Shown: piece by piece, positions 11,608 to 21,095 of the stretch | Layout: every line of letters starts with the position of its first letter | Numbering within the stretch: the stretch's first letter is position 1 | Assembly: GCF_036323735.1 (NCBI RefSeq) | Contig: NC_086033.1 | Span: forward strand, 3,407,826-3,471,825 | Length of the DNA stretch: 64,000 bases | Reading direction: 5' to 3' | From: Rattus norvegicus | Lineage: Eukaryota; Chordata; Mammalia; Rodentia; Muridae | The notes under the pieces: generated by a model | Databases searched by the model: none | Told to the model about the DNA's origin: nothing | The model's input: the letters and a program-made list of their open reading frames with translations, nothing else | Program-made: the position numbers and the translations under genes

Positions 11608-11826
11608 GTACACACACACACACACAGAGTTGCCATTCACCTGCTCAAACAAAGAGCACGAAATCATCCTTAATTGATCTGCACACCCTGCGTGTTCCAT
11701 ACAAATGTCTCTCTATATGTAATATGTTTATATATATATATATTATGTATACATATATGTAGAATATGTTATATATATTATGTATACATATATGTGTGTA
11801 CATTATATATGTGTATATTATAGAAT
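11608..11826. repeat. CA and TATA/ATGTATAC simple repeats
   Basis: A short (CA)n at 11610-11626 is followed, after about 100 bp, by TA-rich alternating repeats at 11728-11826 (tatatatatatattatgtat and related). Confidence 0.85.
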
Positions 11827-12080
11827 TATGTATTGCTTGTAAGGTTTGTATATTACAAAATGGAAGACCAGAAGGGCAACCCTGACAGGACTCACCCTCA
11901 AGTATGCTAGGATACTGAGACCTGCTGTTCCAACTCCCTGATTGATACTGTCTCAAACTGATGTTGTTTCCAGAGACTTACTTCTAGAACAGCTTTAAGA
12001 AGAGATCCACAGAATATGGCATTCATAGTTATTTCATTATTTAAAAACCTTTTGAATATGAGATAGGTCTGCTCCTGACA

Positions 12081-12290
12081 GTGCCCCCATTCACCTCAAA
12101 GAAGATGATGAGCATCAATAACCTCCTCATGGAGTTGCTTCCACAATGGCAGGCTAGCCACTGGGCAAAGGAATGCCCATGCTTCAACTACAGACAAAGC
12201 TGTCCAGAAAGGACAAGTGGACACAGAGAAGTCAACTGCAAATCTCTGCCAAGACAGTGTAAGCAAGTCCTTCATAATTCCTGCTTCACA
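12081..12290 (+). pseudogene. Possible endogenous retroviral nucleocapsid remnant
   Basis: One plus-strand frame reads HWAKECP, followed downstream by SGHREVNCK. This resembles the C-X2-C-X4-H-X4-C zinc knuckles of retroviral Gag, with the first cysteines lost. It lies about 2.6 kb upstream of env-like sequence in the same orientation and could belong to the same provirus. The match is short and could be chance. Confidence 0.3.
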
Positions 12291-12526
12291 TAAGGTCTGT
12301 CAGATACTCTGGGCCAGAAGGCTGAAGATGTTATAGAGAAAGTATTAGAGGACTGTCCAGGCAGTTATCTCTGTCATTTTTATAATTTTGGAAGCTGCAT
12401 CCCTGTACATCCTGCACACTCAGGTAATATTTATTCCTTCACAGGTTCTGATAGGGTTGAAGACGAGAGAGTTATAGTTTTACTGTAAGTTTAAGTTGCT
12501 TAGGATTTAAGAAGGTGTTCTAGATC

Positions 12527-12579
12527 TTATATTTTGGTTGTGAGCCTAGCCTTTAACGGCTGAGCCATCTCTCCAGCCC
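12527..12579 (-). mobile_element. B2/B3 SINE head fragment with target-site duplication
   Basis: The plus strand reads acggctgagccatctctcca followed by gccc, the antisense of a SINE head. The unit is flanked by ggtgttctagatct at 12513-12526 and 12580-12593. The duplication shows that this 53-bp piece is the full insertion. Only the head and a little of the tail survive. Confidence 0.75.
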
Positions 12580-12642
12580 GGTGTTCTAGATCTAAAAAGA
12601 TGTTTTTTAGGGTAGCAACACAAGTTAAGATAGAGAGTGGTT

Positions 12643-12731
12643 GGGACTGGGGATTTAGCTCAGTGGTAGAGCGCTTACCTAGGAAGCGCAAGGCCCTGGG
12701 TTCGGTCCCCAGCTCCGAAAAAAAAAAAAAA
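12643..12731 (+). mobile_element. ID element (BC1-related SINE), copy 1
   Basis: Full ID body from gggactggggatttagctca to tccccagctccg plus an A-tail. The perfect duplication aagatagagagtggtt flanks it (12627-12642 and from 12730). The stem region reads cttacctaggaagcg, the derived form rather than the BC1 form. Box A and Box B are intact. Confidence 0.97.
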
Positions 12732-12746
12732 GATAGAGAGTGGTTT

Positions 12747-13800
12747 AGATACAAAGCTCTAAATTCACAAACTGCCCACCTAGATAAGATAAACTTCCCT
12801 ATAGAAATTCATCCTTTAATAAATATACATAACCACCTTAGCAATTCAAGACCACCTGGACCTGGGTGATCCTTCTCATCTCCATCTTGATTCTCCTACT
12901 CCTCTCCCTTGTCTCCTGCCTTACAAAAGCTTTGTCCCCATCTTATTTTTTTACTGTCCAATCATGACCTTGACCTAACTTGTACCAGCCCTCACCTGCG
13001 TATAGACATCAACCTACTACATAACTCTACATATAGTAACTCTTACATATAGATGTTTATTATCCAGGAGATCCTCCCCTTTAACCAAGAGCCTGTCCTA
13101 CTAGGGTAGGGAAATCACTCTTCATCAGGCTGTCAAAGGCCAAGTCAGTTCCCTGTAACTCCTTTATCCATCTCTCCTTCACCGGTGCTTACCCCACCCC
13201 CATGCCTGTTTTGTGTGTTTTTGCATGATAATTCACGTCCTGAAAACAAAACTCATAGAAATAGGGTTTATGAAGAATGAGATTTAAGAAATAACTTAAT
13301 TAATTGTTTGATAAGGTATTGAGACTTCACCTTTATGTACTCATACAAGAATGGAACTTGTGGTGGTGGACAAACTAATACCTAAGTGGTATTAGTTTTT
13401 CATTTTTGTTAGAGGCATGAAGGAGTGAGTGGGTCATGGAGAGCAGCTGACATTTGGCACTGTGCGGCAGATCTTAAGTTCCTAAAGAGAGCCCAGGAGA
13501 GGCTATCGGTGAAATCAGCCCAGTTGCAAAGGGAGTCTAAGAAGCACATAAAGTTCTGAGGGTCTGAATGCTTAAGAACGCTCTGAAGCTCTAAGAAAGA
13601 GTGGTTTAAGGCAGTGGAAAATGTTTCAGAGTTCTTTTCCCCACTATACTACTGTTATAATAAGAGGTCAAAGGTTCAGGAAACCTAGACTCAGCAGTCC
13701 AACCAGATCACTCACATGGTGGGGTCTGGAGACTGCTCGCTAGCAGGCTGCAAAAAGGAAACACTTATCTCTATTAAAAAAAAAAAAACAAAATTAACTT
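12747..13800. other. Unassigned stretch, possibly decayed retroviral interior
   Basis: No family is recognised with confidence. A pyrimidine-rich part at 12860-12960 and an A-run near 13773-13786 are the only marked features. Given the env-like remnants that follow, part of this may be provirus interior decayed beyond recognition. Confidence 0.3.
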
Positions 13801-14360
13801 CTAAAACACCTGCTCTCTATGCTTGCTTTCTCGGTGATCAAGCTAGAGATGACCTTCCATGTTGGCCAGAGACTTATTAGAGGCTGCCCTTATTGGTCCT
13901 GTAGGAGACATGATGCATATTCAGAAAGGCATTCTACTTTTTATTCAGAATGGGGGATTCTTTTATATGCTAATAAAGGATCCACGGCACCCCAGATGGT
14001 CATTGGTTAAATGTTACTATAGCATTTATCACAGCTGCCCATCGGGCACAATCAAAATTCAGAGGCTAAGCACACACCTCCTCTCTCAACTCCTAGGTGT
14101 AGATATGGTGGAAGAAGTGGGGCCACACCCCACAAAGGCCCTTACATCCCCGACATCATCTCCTTAGACAATATTGATCCCACCTCCCTGTCACATCATC
14201 TCTTGTTTCAGACCTTAGCCTCCATGTATCAGCTATTGTTGGTTGTGTGTCCCTCCTGCATCTAACTCACAACCACCATTTGTGGCCCCCAATCTCACCT
14301 CACCACCCATTTGTTGTGGATTTGGTCTAACACTTGTAGTACGTTAATCGAGTCCCCCAA
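13801..14360 (+). pseudogene. Probable upstream env (surface subunit) remnant
   Basis: Placed by position. It sits directly before an LTR-like insertion and, beyond that, clear env sequence. Broken frames of 63 and 102 codons overlap here. I see no decisive surface-subunit motif, so the assignment rests mostly on context. Confidence 0.3.
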
Positions 14361-14374
14361 ATTACCTGGGAATC

Positions 14375-14845
14375 TGCACTTCTACACGTAAGACGCTGAG
14401 GGTCCCTGCCCTCGGTTGGTTTTGATTGGTAAATAAAGTTACCAGCGGCCAATGGCTGGGCAGGGAGACAGAAGCACGGCTTTTAGGATTCCTGGATGAG
14501 GAACTCAGGGAGGAGAGGAGGAGATAGAATTGCCATGCAGGGAAAGGAGTGAGGACCAGGTCTGAGAGGTGCAGAAGAGAGGGCAAACCAATCACTTAAG
14601 AGCCAGGGAAGAGTGGCCCCGGGGCATCCCCTCCCTTGGGTCTAGGGCAGCAAAGGAATATAGATTTTAGTAAGTAATAATTCAGGAATATTGGAGGGGA
14701 GGTGTTAGCCACTTGGAGGTTTTGGAGGGGCCTAGCCATTGAGCTGCTTAAGGTACACTGAAATGTAAGTCTGCGTATGTGCGTATGTCTTCCTTCAAGA
14801 ACCCAGAACATTGGGGTGGTGGAGAGGAACTCACATCACTGCTGC
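14375..14845 (+). mobile_element. LTR-like element (BGLII-like family, copy 2) inside env
   Basis: Shares ordered blocks with the inverted element at 46138-46686: ggtaaataaagttacc, gccaatggctgggcagg, cttttaggattcctgg, and a later ttagccacttggaggtttt / attgagctgcttaagg pair. It splits the env remnant, so it entered after the provirus. Ends are blurred and no target duplication was found. Confidence 0.6.
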
Positions 14846-14868
14846 CAGGGTGATTTGAGTAGAACCAG

Positions 14869-15159
14869 TTGGCAACTGCAACATTCATGAACTACGCCAA
14901 GCCAAATATCATTACCATCCCTTATCTCTCCCATATCCTTCTCTTTTGTATCACACACTGCTTTAACTCCTCAGGAATACACTCTACAAGCATACTGGTT
15001 CCCTCGGACTGTAATAATACCCTGACCCTCAGCACTAACACCCAGGCCCTATGTCCAAACAGCCACAACACCTCAGTCCCCTGCAGCACTCAAGTTTACT
15101 GCTGCCTATTCACTGGATGGGCGGGAACTTGGACCCTAGTGTTCCTTTTTCCAATCTAG
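14869..15159 (+). pseudogene. Endogenous retrovirus env, distal surface-subunit remnant
   Basis: A 96-codon open frame is rich in Asn/Thr/Ser with several N-X-S/T sites and ends in a Cys-Cys-containing segment followed by FTGWAGTWTLVFL. In class I (gammaretrovirus-like) Env proteins a Trp-Thr-Gly-Thr-Cys-type segment followed by a hydrophobic run sits near the end of the surface subunit. Here one cysteine is replaced by Trp. The frame is cut off by an insertion at about 15165. It is a relic and not a working gene. Confidence 0.55.
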
Positions 15160-15164
15160 GGCTG

Positions 15165-15631
15165 GTGCCCGAAGAGACTGGGTTTTTGGCATCAGATACC
15201 CCAAGAACAAGTTCTCAGCACAAAGGAGATTCAATTGCCCCAGAAGGACAGAGGGCAGGGAATAAGAGCCAAAAACAGGGGATAGAAAAGAAGGGAGAAG
15301 TGGAAAGGAACACGATGGGGAGGAAGGGACAAAGGACTGCCTCTGGATAGAGAGGAGACAGGTGTGGCCCATAGGCAGATGGCAGTTTATAAAACGAGAA
15401 GGGGAAACCCTGTATTAGAATGAGTTGGTTTGTTTTGATTGGGCATGTTAATTGGGGTAGCCAGAGAGGGTTTTTGATTTCCGGACTTTAGTACTTAGAT
15501 ATCTGTACCTTGATAGCTTCAGGAGAAGGAAGTGGCCAAATAAGGGAATAAACCCCGTGGCTTGCTTTAAGAATGTAATCTAAGTGTTTAGCAAGGCAGA
15601 GAGAATGGAGGAAGGCAAGGCCTTCCATAGC
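15165..15631. mobile_element. Unclassified insertion splitting env
   Basis: The sequence interrupts the env frame between the surface and transmembrane parts. It is purine-rich on the left (ggatagaaaagaagggagaa) and contains an aataaacccc block. I suspect an LTR or other rodent middle repeat, but I cannot name it, and its orientation and ends are uncertain. Confidence 0.4.
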
Positions 15632-16020
15632 CATGATTGCTTTGCTGGCTAACGTGCCTTCAGTGCCTGGTGAAGAACCCTTTTTGGGTCCCATCACAAG
15701 GTTTATGGATGGTTCAGGTCCTATGCTTTCTCAAAGTCCTGGGCAAACCACTGGAGTAGCAGGACTGGCCATTTCCTTAGATATTTACCCCAGGGCCAAA
15801 CAGACTCGCTGGATGCCATGGAACTACGAAGTCATCAAGGATTAGATCTACTAACAGCAGAGATAGGTGGCCTTTGCCTCTTCCTCAAGGAGCAATGTTG
15901 CTTTTACGTTAACCAGTCGGGGACAGTAAAAGATCTGACAGCCCCAGATGGATCTCCAAAAACCGTAATAATGCCTCTGGTTGATGAATCGCTGACAGTC
16001 CAGTATGGCATTAGATGCTG
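15632..16020 (+). pseudogene. Endogenous retrovirus env, transmembrane-subunit remnant (fusion-peptide to CX6CC region)
   Basis: Two overlapping frames carry it. The first reads TGVAGLAISLD, like the Gly/Ala-rich fusion-peptide end. The second reads RSHQGLDLLTAEIGG followed by CLFLKEQCC, that is CX6CC, the hallmark of gammaretroviral and related transmembrane subunits just after the conserved (immunosuppressive-type) helix. A frame change near 15820-15850 separates them. The frame then runs into a CT repeat and an inverted L1 tail. The order fits a class I endogenous retrovirus; the copy is clearly inactive. Confidence 0.75.
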
Positions 16021-16048
16021 CTTTTCTCTCTCTCTCTCTCTTTCTTTT
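16021..16048. repeat. (CT)n tract
   Basis: Short CT-rich simple repeat at the junction between the env remnant and AT-rich insert sequence. Confidence 0.8.
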
Positions 16049-16161
16049 TGTATTAAAATTTAAATTTATTAGCAACTTTAAATTTATTAATGAATTTCAA
16101 AAGAATTCTCTTTTAGGTTGAGGCTTGAACCCAACATCAAAGCCAAATAAACTCGAGTTGA

Positions 16162-16341
16162 GTACGGGTGAATATAACTTTTTTATTAATTAGTTTATTA
16201 ATCCGATCCCAATATCGGATCCTCCTAGTACTCCTTCACAGATCCTCCCCTGGCTCCTCCCTCCCCTTCTCCTCTGAGAAAGGGAGCTTCCTTAGCTATT
16301 ACACACATCCCTGGCACATCAAGTCACTGCAGGGCTAGATG
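16162..16341 (-). mobile_element. LINE-1 (Lx-type) 3' end, inverted, inside env
   Basis: Same 3' UTR family as at 1685-2640: tctcctctgagaaagggagc, ccctggcacatcaagtcact and gcagggctag, with the tail side at about 16162-16195 (ttttttattaattag). It separates the env ectodomain part from the env tail part. It is a 5'-truncated, late arrival in the provirus. Confidence 0.75.
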
Positions 16342-16560
16342 AATGCTGCTTTTCCTAATCCTACTAATTGCTCCCTACTAATAAACTTCTTGTCTAAATT
16401 TCTTCAACAGCAGATCCAAAAGATTTCTAAGCAGAATTTCGATCAGTTGCTATTACAGGATTATCAGCCCCTAATTAAGGAACCAGAGATCTTATGGTTC
16501 CTAATTGTGAAGATCAAGCTTGCCTCACAGAATTCAGTGCCCCCATGCAGCAGGAAGTAG
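16342..16560 (+). pseudogene. Endogenous retrovirus env, C-terminal tail remnant
   Basis: An open plus-strand frame reads INFLSKFLQQQIQKIS and then QLLLQDYQPLI. A Gln-rich amphipathic segment followed by Tyr-Gln-Pro-Leu fits the cytoplasmic tail of gammaretrovirus-like Env proteins. It stands directly upstream of the polypurine tract and LTR, where the env end should be. Confidence 0.6.
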
Positions 16561-16613
16561 TTTAATGATAACACTGCCCCCTTTCCTGACTCCCCTGTCA
16601 TTTATTAATAATA

Positions 16614-16630
16614 AACAGAAAAGGGAGAAA
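16614..16630 (+). promoter_or_regulatory. Polypurine tract (plus-strand primer site) of the provirus
   Basis: The purine run aaacagaaaagggagaaa immediately precedes the TG of the LTR, as expected for a retroviral 3' polypurine tract. This fixes the orientation and the left edge of the LTR. Confidence 0.8.
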
Positions 16631-17015
16631 TGTAGCAAGCTAGCACTCACTTCCAGATTTTGAAATTCACCAATCGCTGACCTAGAAATTCCACCAATCC
16701 CTGGGCTCACTCCAAGCTCAGGACTTGAAATCCCACCAATCCCTGGGCTCACTCCAAGCTCAGGACTTGAAATCCCACCAAACCCTGGGCTCACTCCAAG
16801 CTCAGGACTTGAAATCCCACCAATCCCTGCCTTGGAAATCTCCACCCTGAGAAACTCCTCCTCTAGGAAACCCTATATAACCCTGCCTCCCAGTCAGTGT
16901 TCTGCTGCTTCTCCCCACGGTAGAGGCAGCCACCCTCTTGTCTCTTTTCCAATCAATCCGGTGTGAGGTTTTTGTGCAGTGGGACTTTGTGATATTCCTT
17001 GGCTCCAGACTGACA
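16631..17015 (+). mobile_element. 3' LTR of the class I endogenous retrovirus
   Basis: It runs from TGTAGCAAGC to CCAGACTGACA (TG...CA). U3 contains three tandem 42-bp repeats with repeated CCAAT boxes. A TATA box (ccctatataacc, about 16871) is followed by a typical R/U5 with a GT-rich end. It is 385 bp. No matching 5' LTR is evident in the window, so the provirus is incomplete or rearranged. Confidence 0.85.
16698..16824 (+). repeat. 42-bp U3 direct repeats, 3 copies
   Basis: Units contain gggctcactccaagctcagg and cccaccaatccc. Copies differ by single bases. Position upstream of the TATA box suggests an enhancer-type repeat. Confidence 0.9.
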
Positions 17016-18110
17016 GGCTAGCTTTTTCTTCAGGTCTGCAACCCTTGCTTTGGGGAAACCTTTCCCCTCAGAGTTGTAAAACTTAAGAGTGTCCACGTGT
17101 TTATCATGCGCACACACATGTGCACAGGCACATACACACGAATAGATATTTTTTAAAAAATAGCAGTGCTTTTAGCTGTAAGTAGCACAAAAATAGTAAT
17201 TTTACTTCCAATCTTGACGAAGCAGGTCAGAATAACAGATTAAATTCTTGGAATTACCTTGATAGTAACATATGTTGTATGACAAAGCTTTTCCTGGGGA
17301 GATGCAACACCAAAGCATAGATACCACCAAAGTCCTACTTAGTGAACCAATGGGGTCACTACAGAGCTATGGATAAGGGGATACTTACAGGCTGACATGA
17401 CACAAAGACAGCGTGAGCGATCTGGAGCACACTGCACAGCCTGCAGACAGCTCGACAGGTTGGAGAGTGTCCTTTCTAAGAGCTTCAACTGCTATAAACT
17501 TCTTCCAGTTCAACTTATCTGGGTCTTCTTGGCACTCAGCTTTCTACCTTCTATGAGGGACTCAGCTTTTGTTGTTCATTCTGGCAGCAAAGAGCCTGGT
17601 GAATCTGATAAGTTTGGGGAACTTCCTGAGGCTGTCTTGATTTGTTTTACTGCTCAAGGAGCTTGCCTGCAGGATGGAATGTTTGGTCTCCTAGGAAACG
17701 GTTGCATAACAATATGGTAGGGGAGTATTCTAGTAGCAGACAGCTAAACTCGGTTGTGTGAGTCACTGAGTATTTTTTAATGTAAAAATTCAAACAAAGA
17801 TATGAGACAATCATTTTTAAACATTAGCAGCAGTAGTAGGACATGGCAGTGACAACTCAGGGAAGAGAAGTGAAGTAGGCTTTATTGCTGTATTGACTTA
17901 AGGACAGTTCAAGGAGAAAGAACCCAGAGTCCAGGTCTTTGATGTGAGATGTTCCTGGTAGTATCAGGAGGTTGGGAAGACAAAACACAGTAAAGCTCTC
18001 TGAAAGGACAAAGCTTTAAAGGAAGAAAACTCTGGAGAGTATCAGGGGCTTGACTTGAGGTCTTTAGTTCAACTACCCAAGCTCCCAGGGAGAGAAAGAA
18101 CCACCTAAAA
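17016..18110. other. Stretch with no recognised gene
   Basis: It holds a short CA-rich block (17100-17140). An open frame of 107 codons at 17397-17720 has no domain I recognise. No repeat family is named with confidence. Confidence 0.35.
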
Positions 18111-18116
18111 GAAGCC

Positions 18117-18260
18117 TGGTTGGGTGGTGGCAGCATACACCTCCAATCCCAGCCCTCAGGAAGCAGAGGCAGGCGGATCTCTGAGTTCACAGGCCAACCT
18201 GGTGTAGAGAACAAGTTTCAGAACAGCCAGAGCTACACAGAGAAAACCTGTTTCAAAATA
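18117..18260 (+). mobile_element. B1 SINE
   Basis: Complete B1: ggtggtggcagcatacacct, tcccagccctcaggaagcag, aggcaggcggatctctgagt, and the cacagagaaaacctgtttca tail end. Confidence 0.88.
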
Positions 18261-18317
18261 ACCAAATAATAATCATAATATTAATTGATTTTAACTAATT
18301 AATTTTAGAAAAGAAGG

Positions 18318-18450
18318 AGCCTGATGTGGAGGCACCCATCTCTAATCCCAGCACTCAGGAGACACAAACAGACCATCCGCTGTGATTTTGAAGCCAGCCT
18401 GGTTTTCATACCAAATTCCGAACTACTGAGACTCTTCCTCTAAAAAGGCA
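18318..18450 (+). mobile_element. B1 SINE, old
   Basis: Diverged B1: gagcctgatgtggaggcacc, ctaatcccagcactcaggag and gaagccagcctggttttcat are recognisable. Confidence 0.65.
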
Positions 18451-18595
18451 AGCTAGGTGTGTTACTGAAATCTCAATACTCAGGAGCCAGAGGCAGTAGG
18501 ACCTCTGCTAATTCAGGATCAACCCGGCCTACAAATGCTTTCCAAGACAGAAAGGCCTAATGTCAAAACCCTATCTTTAAAAGGAAAAAAAAGGC
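18451..18595 (+). mobile_element. B1 SINE, old
   Basis: A second degenerate B1 directly follows: aagctaggtgtgttactgaa, aatactcaggagccagaggc, ending in an A/G-rich tail. The tandem arrangement of old B1 copies is common in rodents. Confidence 0.55.
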
Positions 18596-18731
18596 AAAAT
18601 TAAAACTTTGAAACATAGGAAGGTAAAAACATCTTGTCGGTAACAGAGATACATCGTAAGAAATGTTAAGTCCTTCAGAAAGAAGGAAAATTGCGTCTAC
18701 ACGAAGGAATCAAGAATACTACAACCAGACC

Positions 18732-19147
18732 GGAGAGATCACTCAGGGATGAACAGCGGAGAGATCCCTCACGGATGAACAGAGGAGAGATCCCTCACGG
18801 ATGAACAGTGGAGAGATCACTCAGGGATGAACAGAGGAGAGATCCCTCAGGGATGAACAGAGGAGAGATCCCTCACGGATGAACAGTGGAGAGATCACTC
18901 AGGGATGAACAGAGGAGAGATCACTCACGGATGAACAGCGGAGAGATCCCTCACGGATGAACAGCGGAGAGATCACTCACCGATGAACAGCGGAGAGATC
19001 CCTCACGGATGAACAGAGGAGAGATCCCTCACGGATGAACAGAGGAGAGATCCCTCACGGATGAACAGAGGAGAGATCCCTCACGGATGAACAGAGGAGA
19101 GATCCCTCACGGATGAACAGAGGAGAGATCCCTCACGGATGAACGGC
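18732..19147 (+). repeat. 26-bp minisatellite made of a SINE head, 16 copies
   Basis: Sixteen units start with ggagagat at exact 26-bp spacing from 18732 to 19122, with no indels. Units differ only at a few sites (ccctcacgg versus actcaggg; agagg versus agcgg). The unit aligns with the first 26-27 bp of a B3/B2 SINE, that is the Pol III A-box head. The last unit runs directly into the rest of a B3 (gcctgctcttgcagaggacc), so the array is an amplified SINE start. Confidence 0.95.
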
Positions 19148-19325
19148 GACGTTGCCTGCTCTTGCAGAGGACCTGGGTTTGATTCTCAGCACCCACGTGG
19201 CAGCTCACAACACCCCAGTTCCGTGAGATCAGAGGCCCTTTTCCAGCCTTTGCAGGCACATATGTGGTGCACTTATACAGACAAAACATCCACTTGTACA
19301 TACAAAATTTAAAAATAAAAAGTAA
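19148..19325 (+). mobile_element. B3 SINE body attached to the minisatellite
   Basis: It continues from the last minisatellite unit with ctgctcttgcagaggacctg, gtttgattctcagcacccac (B-box region), a CA-rich 3' part and an A-rich tail. There is one body for sixteen heads. Confidence 0.85.
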
Positions 19326-19337
19326 ACACAGTAAAAT

Positions 19338-19515
19338 GGGGCTGGAGCACACGTTGCTCTTCCTAATGGCCTGAGTTTGGTTCCCAGCACCCATACGGTG
19401 GCTCAGAATCATCTGTAACTCCCGCTCTAGGATTTTCTGAACGCTTTTCTGATCTCCATGTGAGTTGCATGAATATGAACACTCATACACAGAAATGTCA
19501 CCAGATAAAATAAAT
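19338..19515 (+). mobile_element. B3 SINE
   Basis: Starts ggggctggagcacacgttgc (part of the A-box is missing) and continues with ggttcccagcacccatacgg and ctcatacacagaaatg, ending in aaaataaatac. Confidence 0.75.
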
Positions 19516-19526
19516 ACTGTGAACAG

Positions 19527-19725
19527 GGTGAGATGGCTAAGTGGGTAAGAACAGCCAAACGCGATGACCTGAGTTTGTCCCTGCAACTCACACAGTAGAA
19601 GGCAAGGGCCGACTCCTGAAGGTTGACCTCTGATCTCTGACCTCTGACCTCTGACCTCCACACGTACACTTCATCATACTGCATGTAAACACAGAGACGG
19701 AGAAGTAATTAATAAAAAAAAAGAA
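19527..19725 (+). mobile_element. B4/RSINE1 SINE
   Basis: ggtgagatggctaagtgggt, gatgacctgagtttgtccct and the cacacagtagaaggcaaggg block are typical of RSINE1/B4. The ctgacct block is repeated four to five times at 19628-19658, a local expansion. It ends in an A-rich tail. Confidence 0.75.
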
Positions 19726-19904
19726 TACTTTAAATAGTAACTGTGGAGTAGTGTAAGCTAATAAAAATGCAGTTTCCTTATATTACAAAAAAGTTGGAGA
19801 TCAGCAGTGGATGACCTTAACTCAATTGCTCAGTCATTGAAGACTCTGGTTCTCACCCTGCCCAACTGGGGCTTCATCCTCGTGTTTGTTGCTTCAAAGA
19901 GCCT

Positions 19905-20048
19905 ACTGTGATGTCTGACATAGTGGGATACAACTTTACTCCTCTCACGAGGCAGAGGCCCAAGGATCTCTGTCCGTTCAAGGCCAACCTAGTCTACATA
20001 GAGAGTTTCAGGACAACCAAGGATACATAGAGAGACACCCCCCAAAAA
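19905..20048 (+). mobile_element. B1 SINE
   Basis: aggcagaggcccaaggatct, ttcaaggccaacctagtcta, and catagagagacacccccc followed by an A-run. Moderately diverged. Confidence 0.75.
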
Positions 20049-20082
20049 AAGGTGGGGAGGGACAAAGGGCTTACTTTGTTTT

Positions 20083-20515
20083 ATGTGATTTGTCTCCAGA
20101 AAAACTGATATTGAAGTTCGTAGTGGTATAAAGAGATCTCAGAGCCTTTGAGAAGTGGGGCATAGTGAAGGGGGTTGGTCCTGGCTTCCCCTGTGAAGAG
20201 ATTAATGTTAATTGTAAGAAATGTGTTTGATCTCTTAGGAGTAGATTTGTGTCCATGTGAACAGGGCTGTTACAGAGTAACTTCTCTGCTCTCTGTTTTT
20301 GTCTTTCCTATGTGATCTCACTGTAATTGCTATAAGCCCTGTTAAGATGGAGCCACAAGGCCCTCACAAGAGTACCTTTGTGATGCCCTTGGTGATAAGG
20401 CCACCCAATATGGATATTTAGCCTTCAAAGCTGTGAACTAAATACACCTCCTTTATTAAAATAGCCAGTCTTGAGAATTTGTTCTGGCAACAGAAAATGG
20501 ACTAAGATATAAACC
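20083..20515 (+). mobile_element. MaLR-type (MST/MLT-like) solo LTR, old
   Basis: The sequence opens with atgtgatttgtctccagaaa and closes with gccagtcttgagaatttg, ggcaacagaaaatggactaa. These are the 5' and 3' blocks of mammalian MaLR LTRs. An aactaaatacacctccttta block takes the place of the poly-A signal region. Confidence 0.65.
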
Positions 20516-20965
20516 TTATCTTTAAACGTTTCTATTCCTGTACCAGCAAGGGCCATGCATAAATATAATATTTGTGTAATTACTACTGAGGAAGTGGTTT
20601 AGAAAAAGAATGATACATTTGAATGCCATCAGAAGGAGAAAGAAATATACTATTATGGGATTTGAGGCTCACAACAAAAGTCTCATTAGCTTAAATAAAT
20701 TGTAGTTATTAGACTAAGAAACTAAGGGGGAAAGCCAAAGGCAGAAAATTCTATGTTGAGCTCTGCATTACCTCATTAGCAATCAGTTCTCGCCATGTTT
20801 CTATGTTTTTTTCTATTGCTTCTGTCAACCCATACACCCATTTGGGGATATATTTGAGAGAATTCATCTCCCTGGGGGTCTCTTAATTACAGCAATCTAT
20901 TTTCTATAACCATCTTCCCCCTTCGTTACCAAATAGCAAGGAATACGCCCCAGAACTAGCCAATT

Positions 20966-20979
20966 AGAACTAGCCAATC
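20966..20979. repeat. Target-site duplication of the ID/L1 insertion complex
   Basis: agaactagccaatc precedes the ID element. The same 14 bp reappear intact at 28045-28058 after the L1 tail, while only the first 8 bases (agaactag) stand at 21088-21095 between ID and L1. A nearly identical copy at 20952-20964 (followed by t) suggests that the target itself was locally duplicated. Confidence 0.9.
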
Positions 20980-21087
20980 GGCTGGGGATTTAGCTCAGTG
21001 GTAGAGCGCTTACTTAGGAAGCGCAAGGCTCTGGGTTCGGTACCCAGCTCTGAAAAAAAAAAAAGAACAAAAAAAAAAAAAAAAAAA
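20980..21087 (+). mobile_element. ID element (BC1-related SINE), copy 2
   Basis: ID body from ggctggggatttagctcagt to acccagctctg, with the derived stem form cttacttaggaagcg and an A-tail of about 33 nt broken by gaac. Its downstream target duplication is interrupted by the L1. Confidence 0.96.
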
Positions 21088-21095
21088 AGAACTAG

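Noticed and set aside
18732..19147. CRISPR-like array of regular direct repeats
   Set aside because: Repeats are contiguous with no spacers, the DNA is mammalian, and the unit derives from a SINE head.
19107..19661. 184-codon minus-strand open frame
   Set aside because: It runs through a minisatellite, two B3 elements and a B4/RSINE1; no independent coding evidence.
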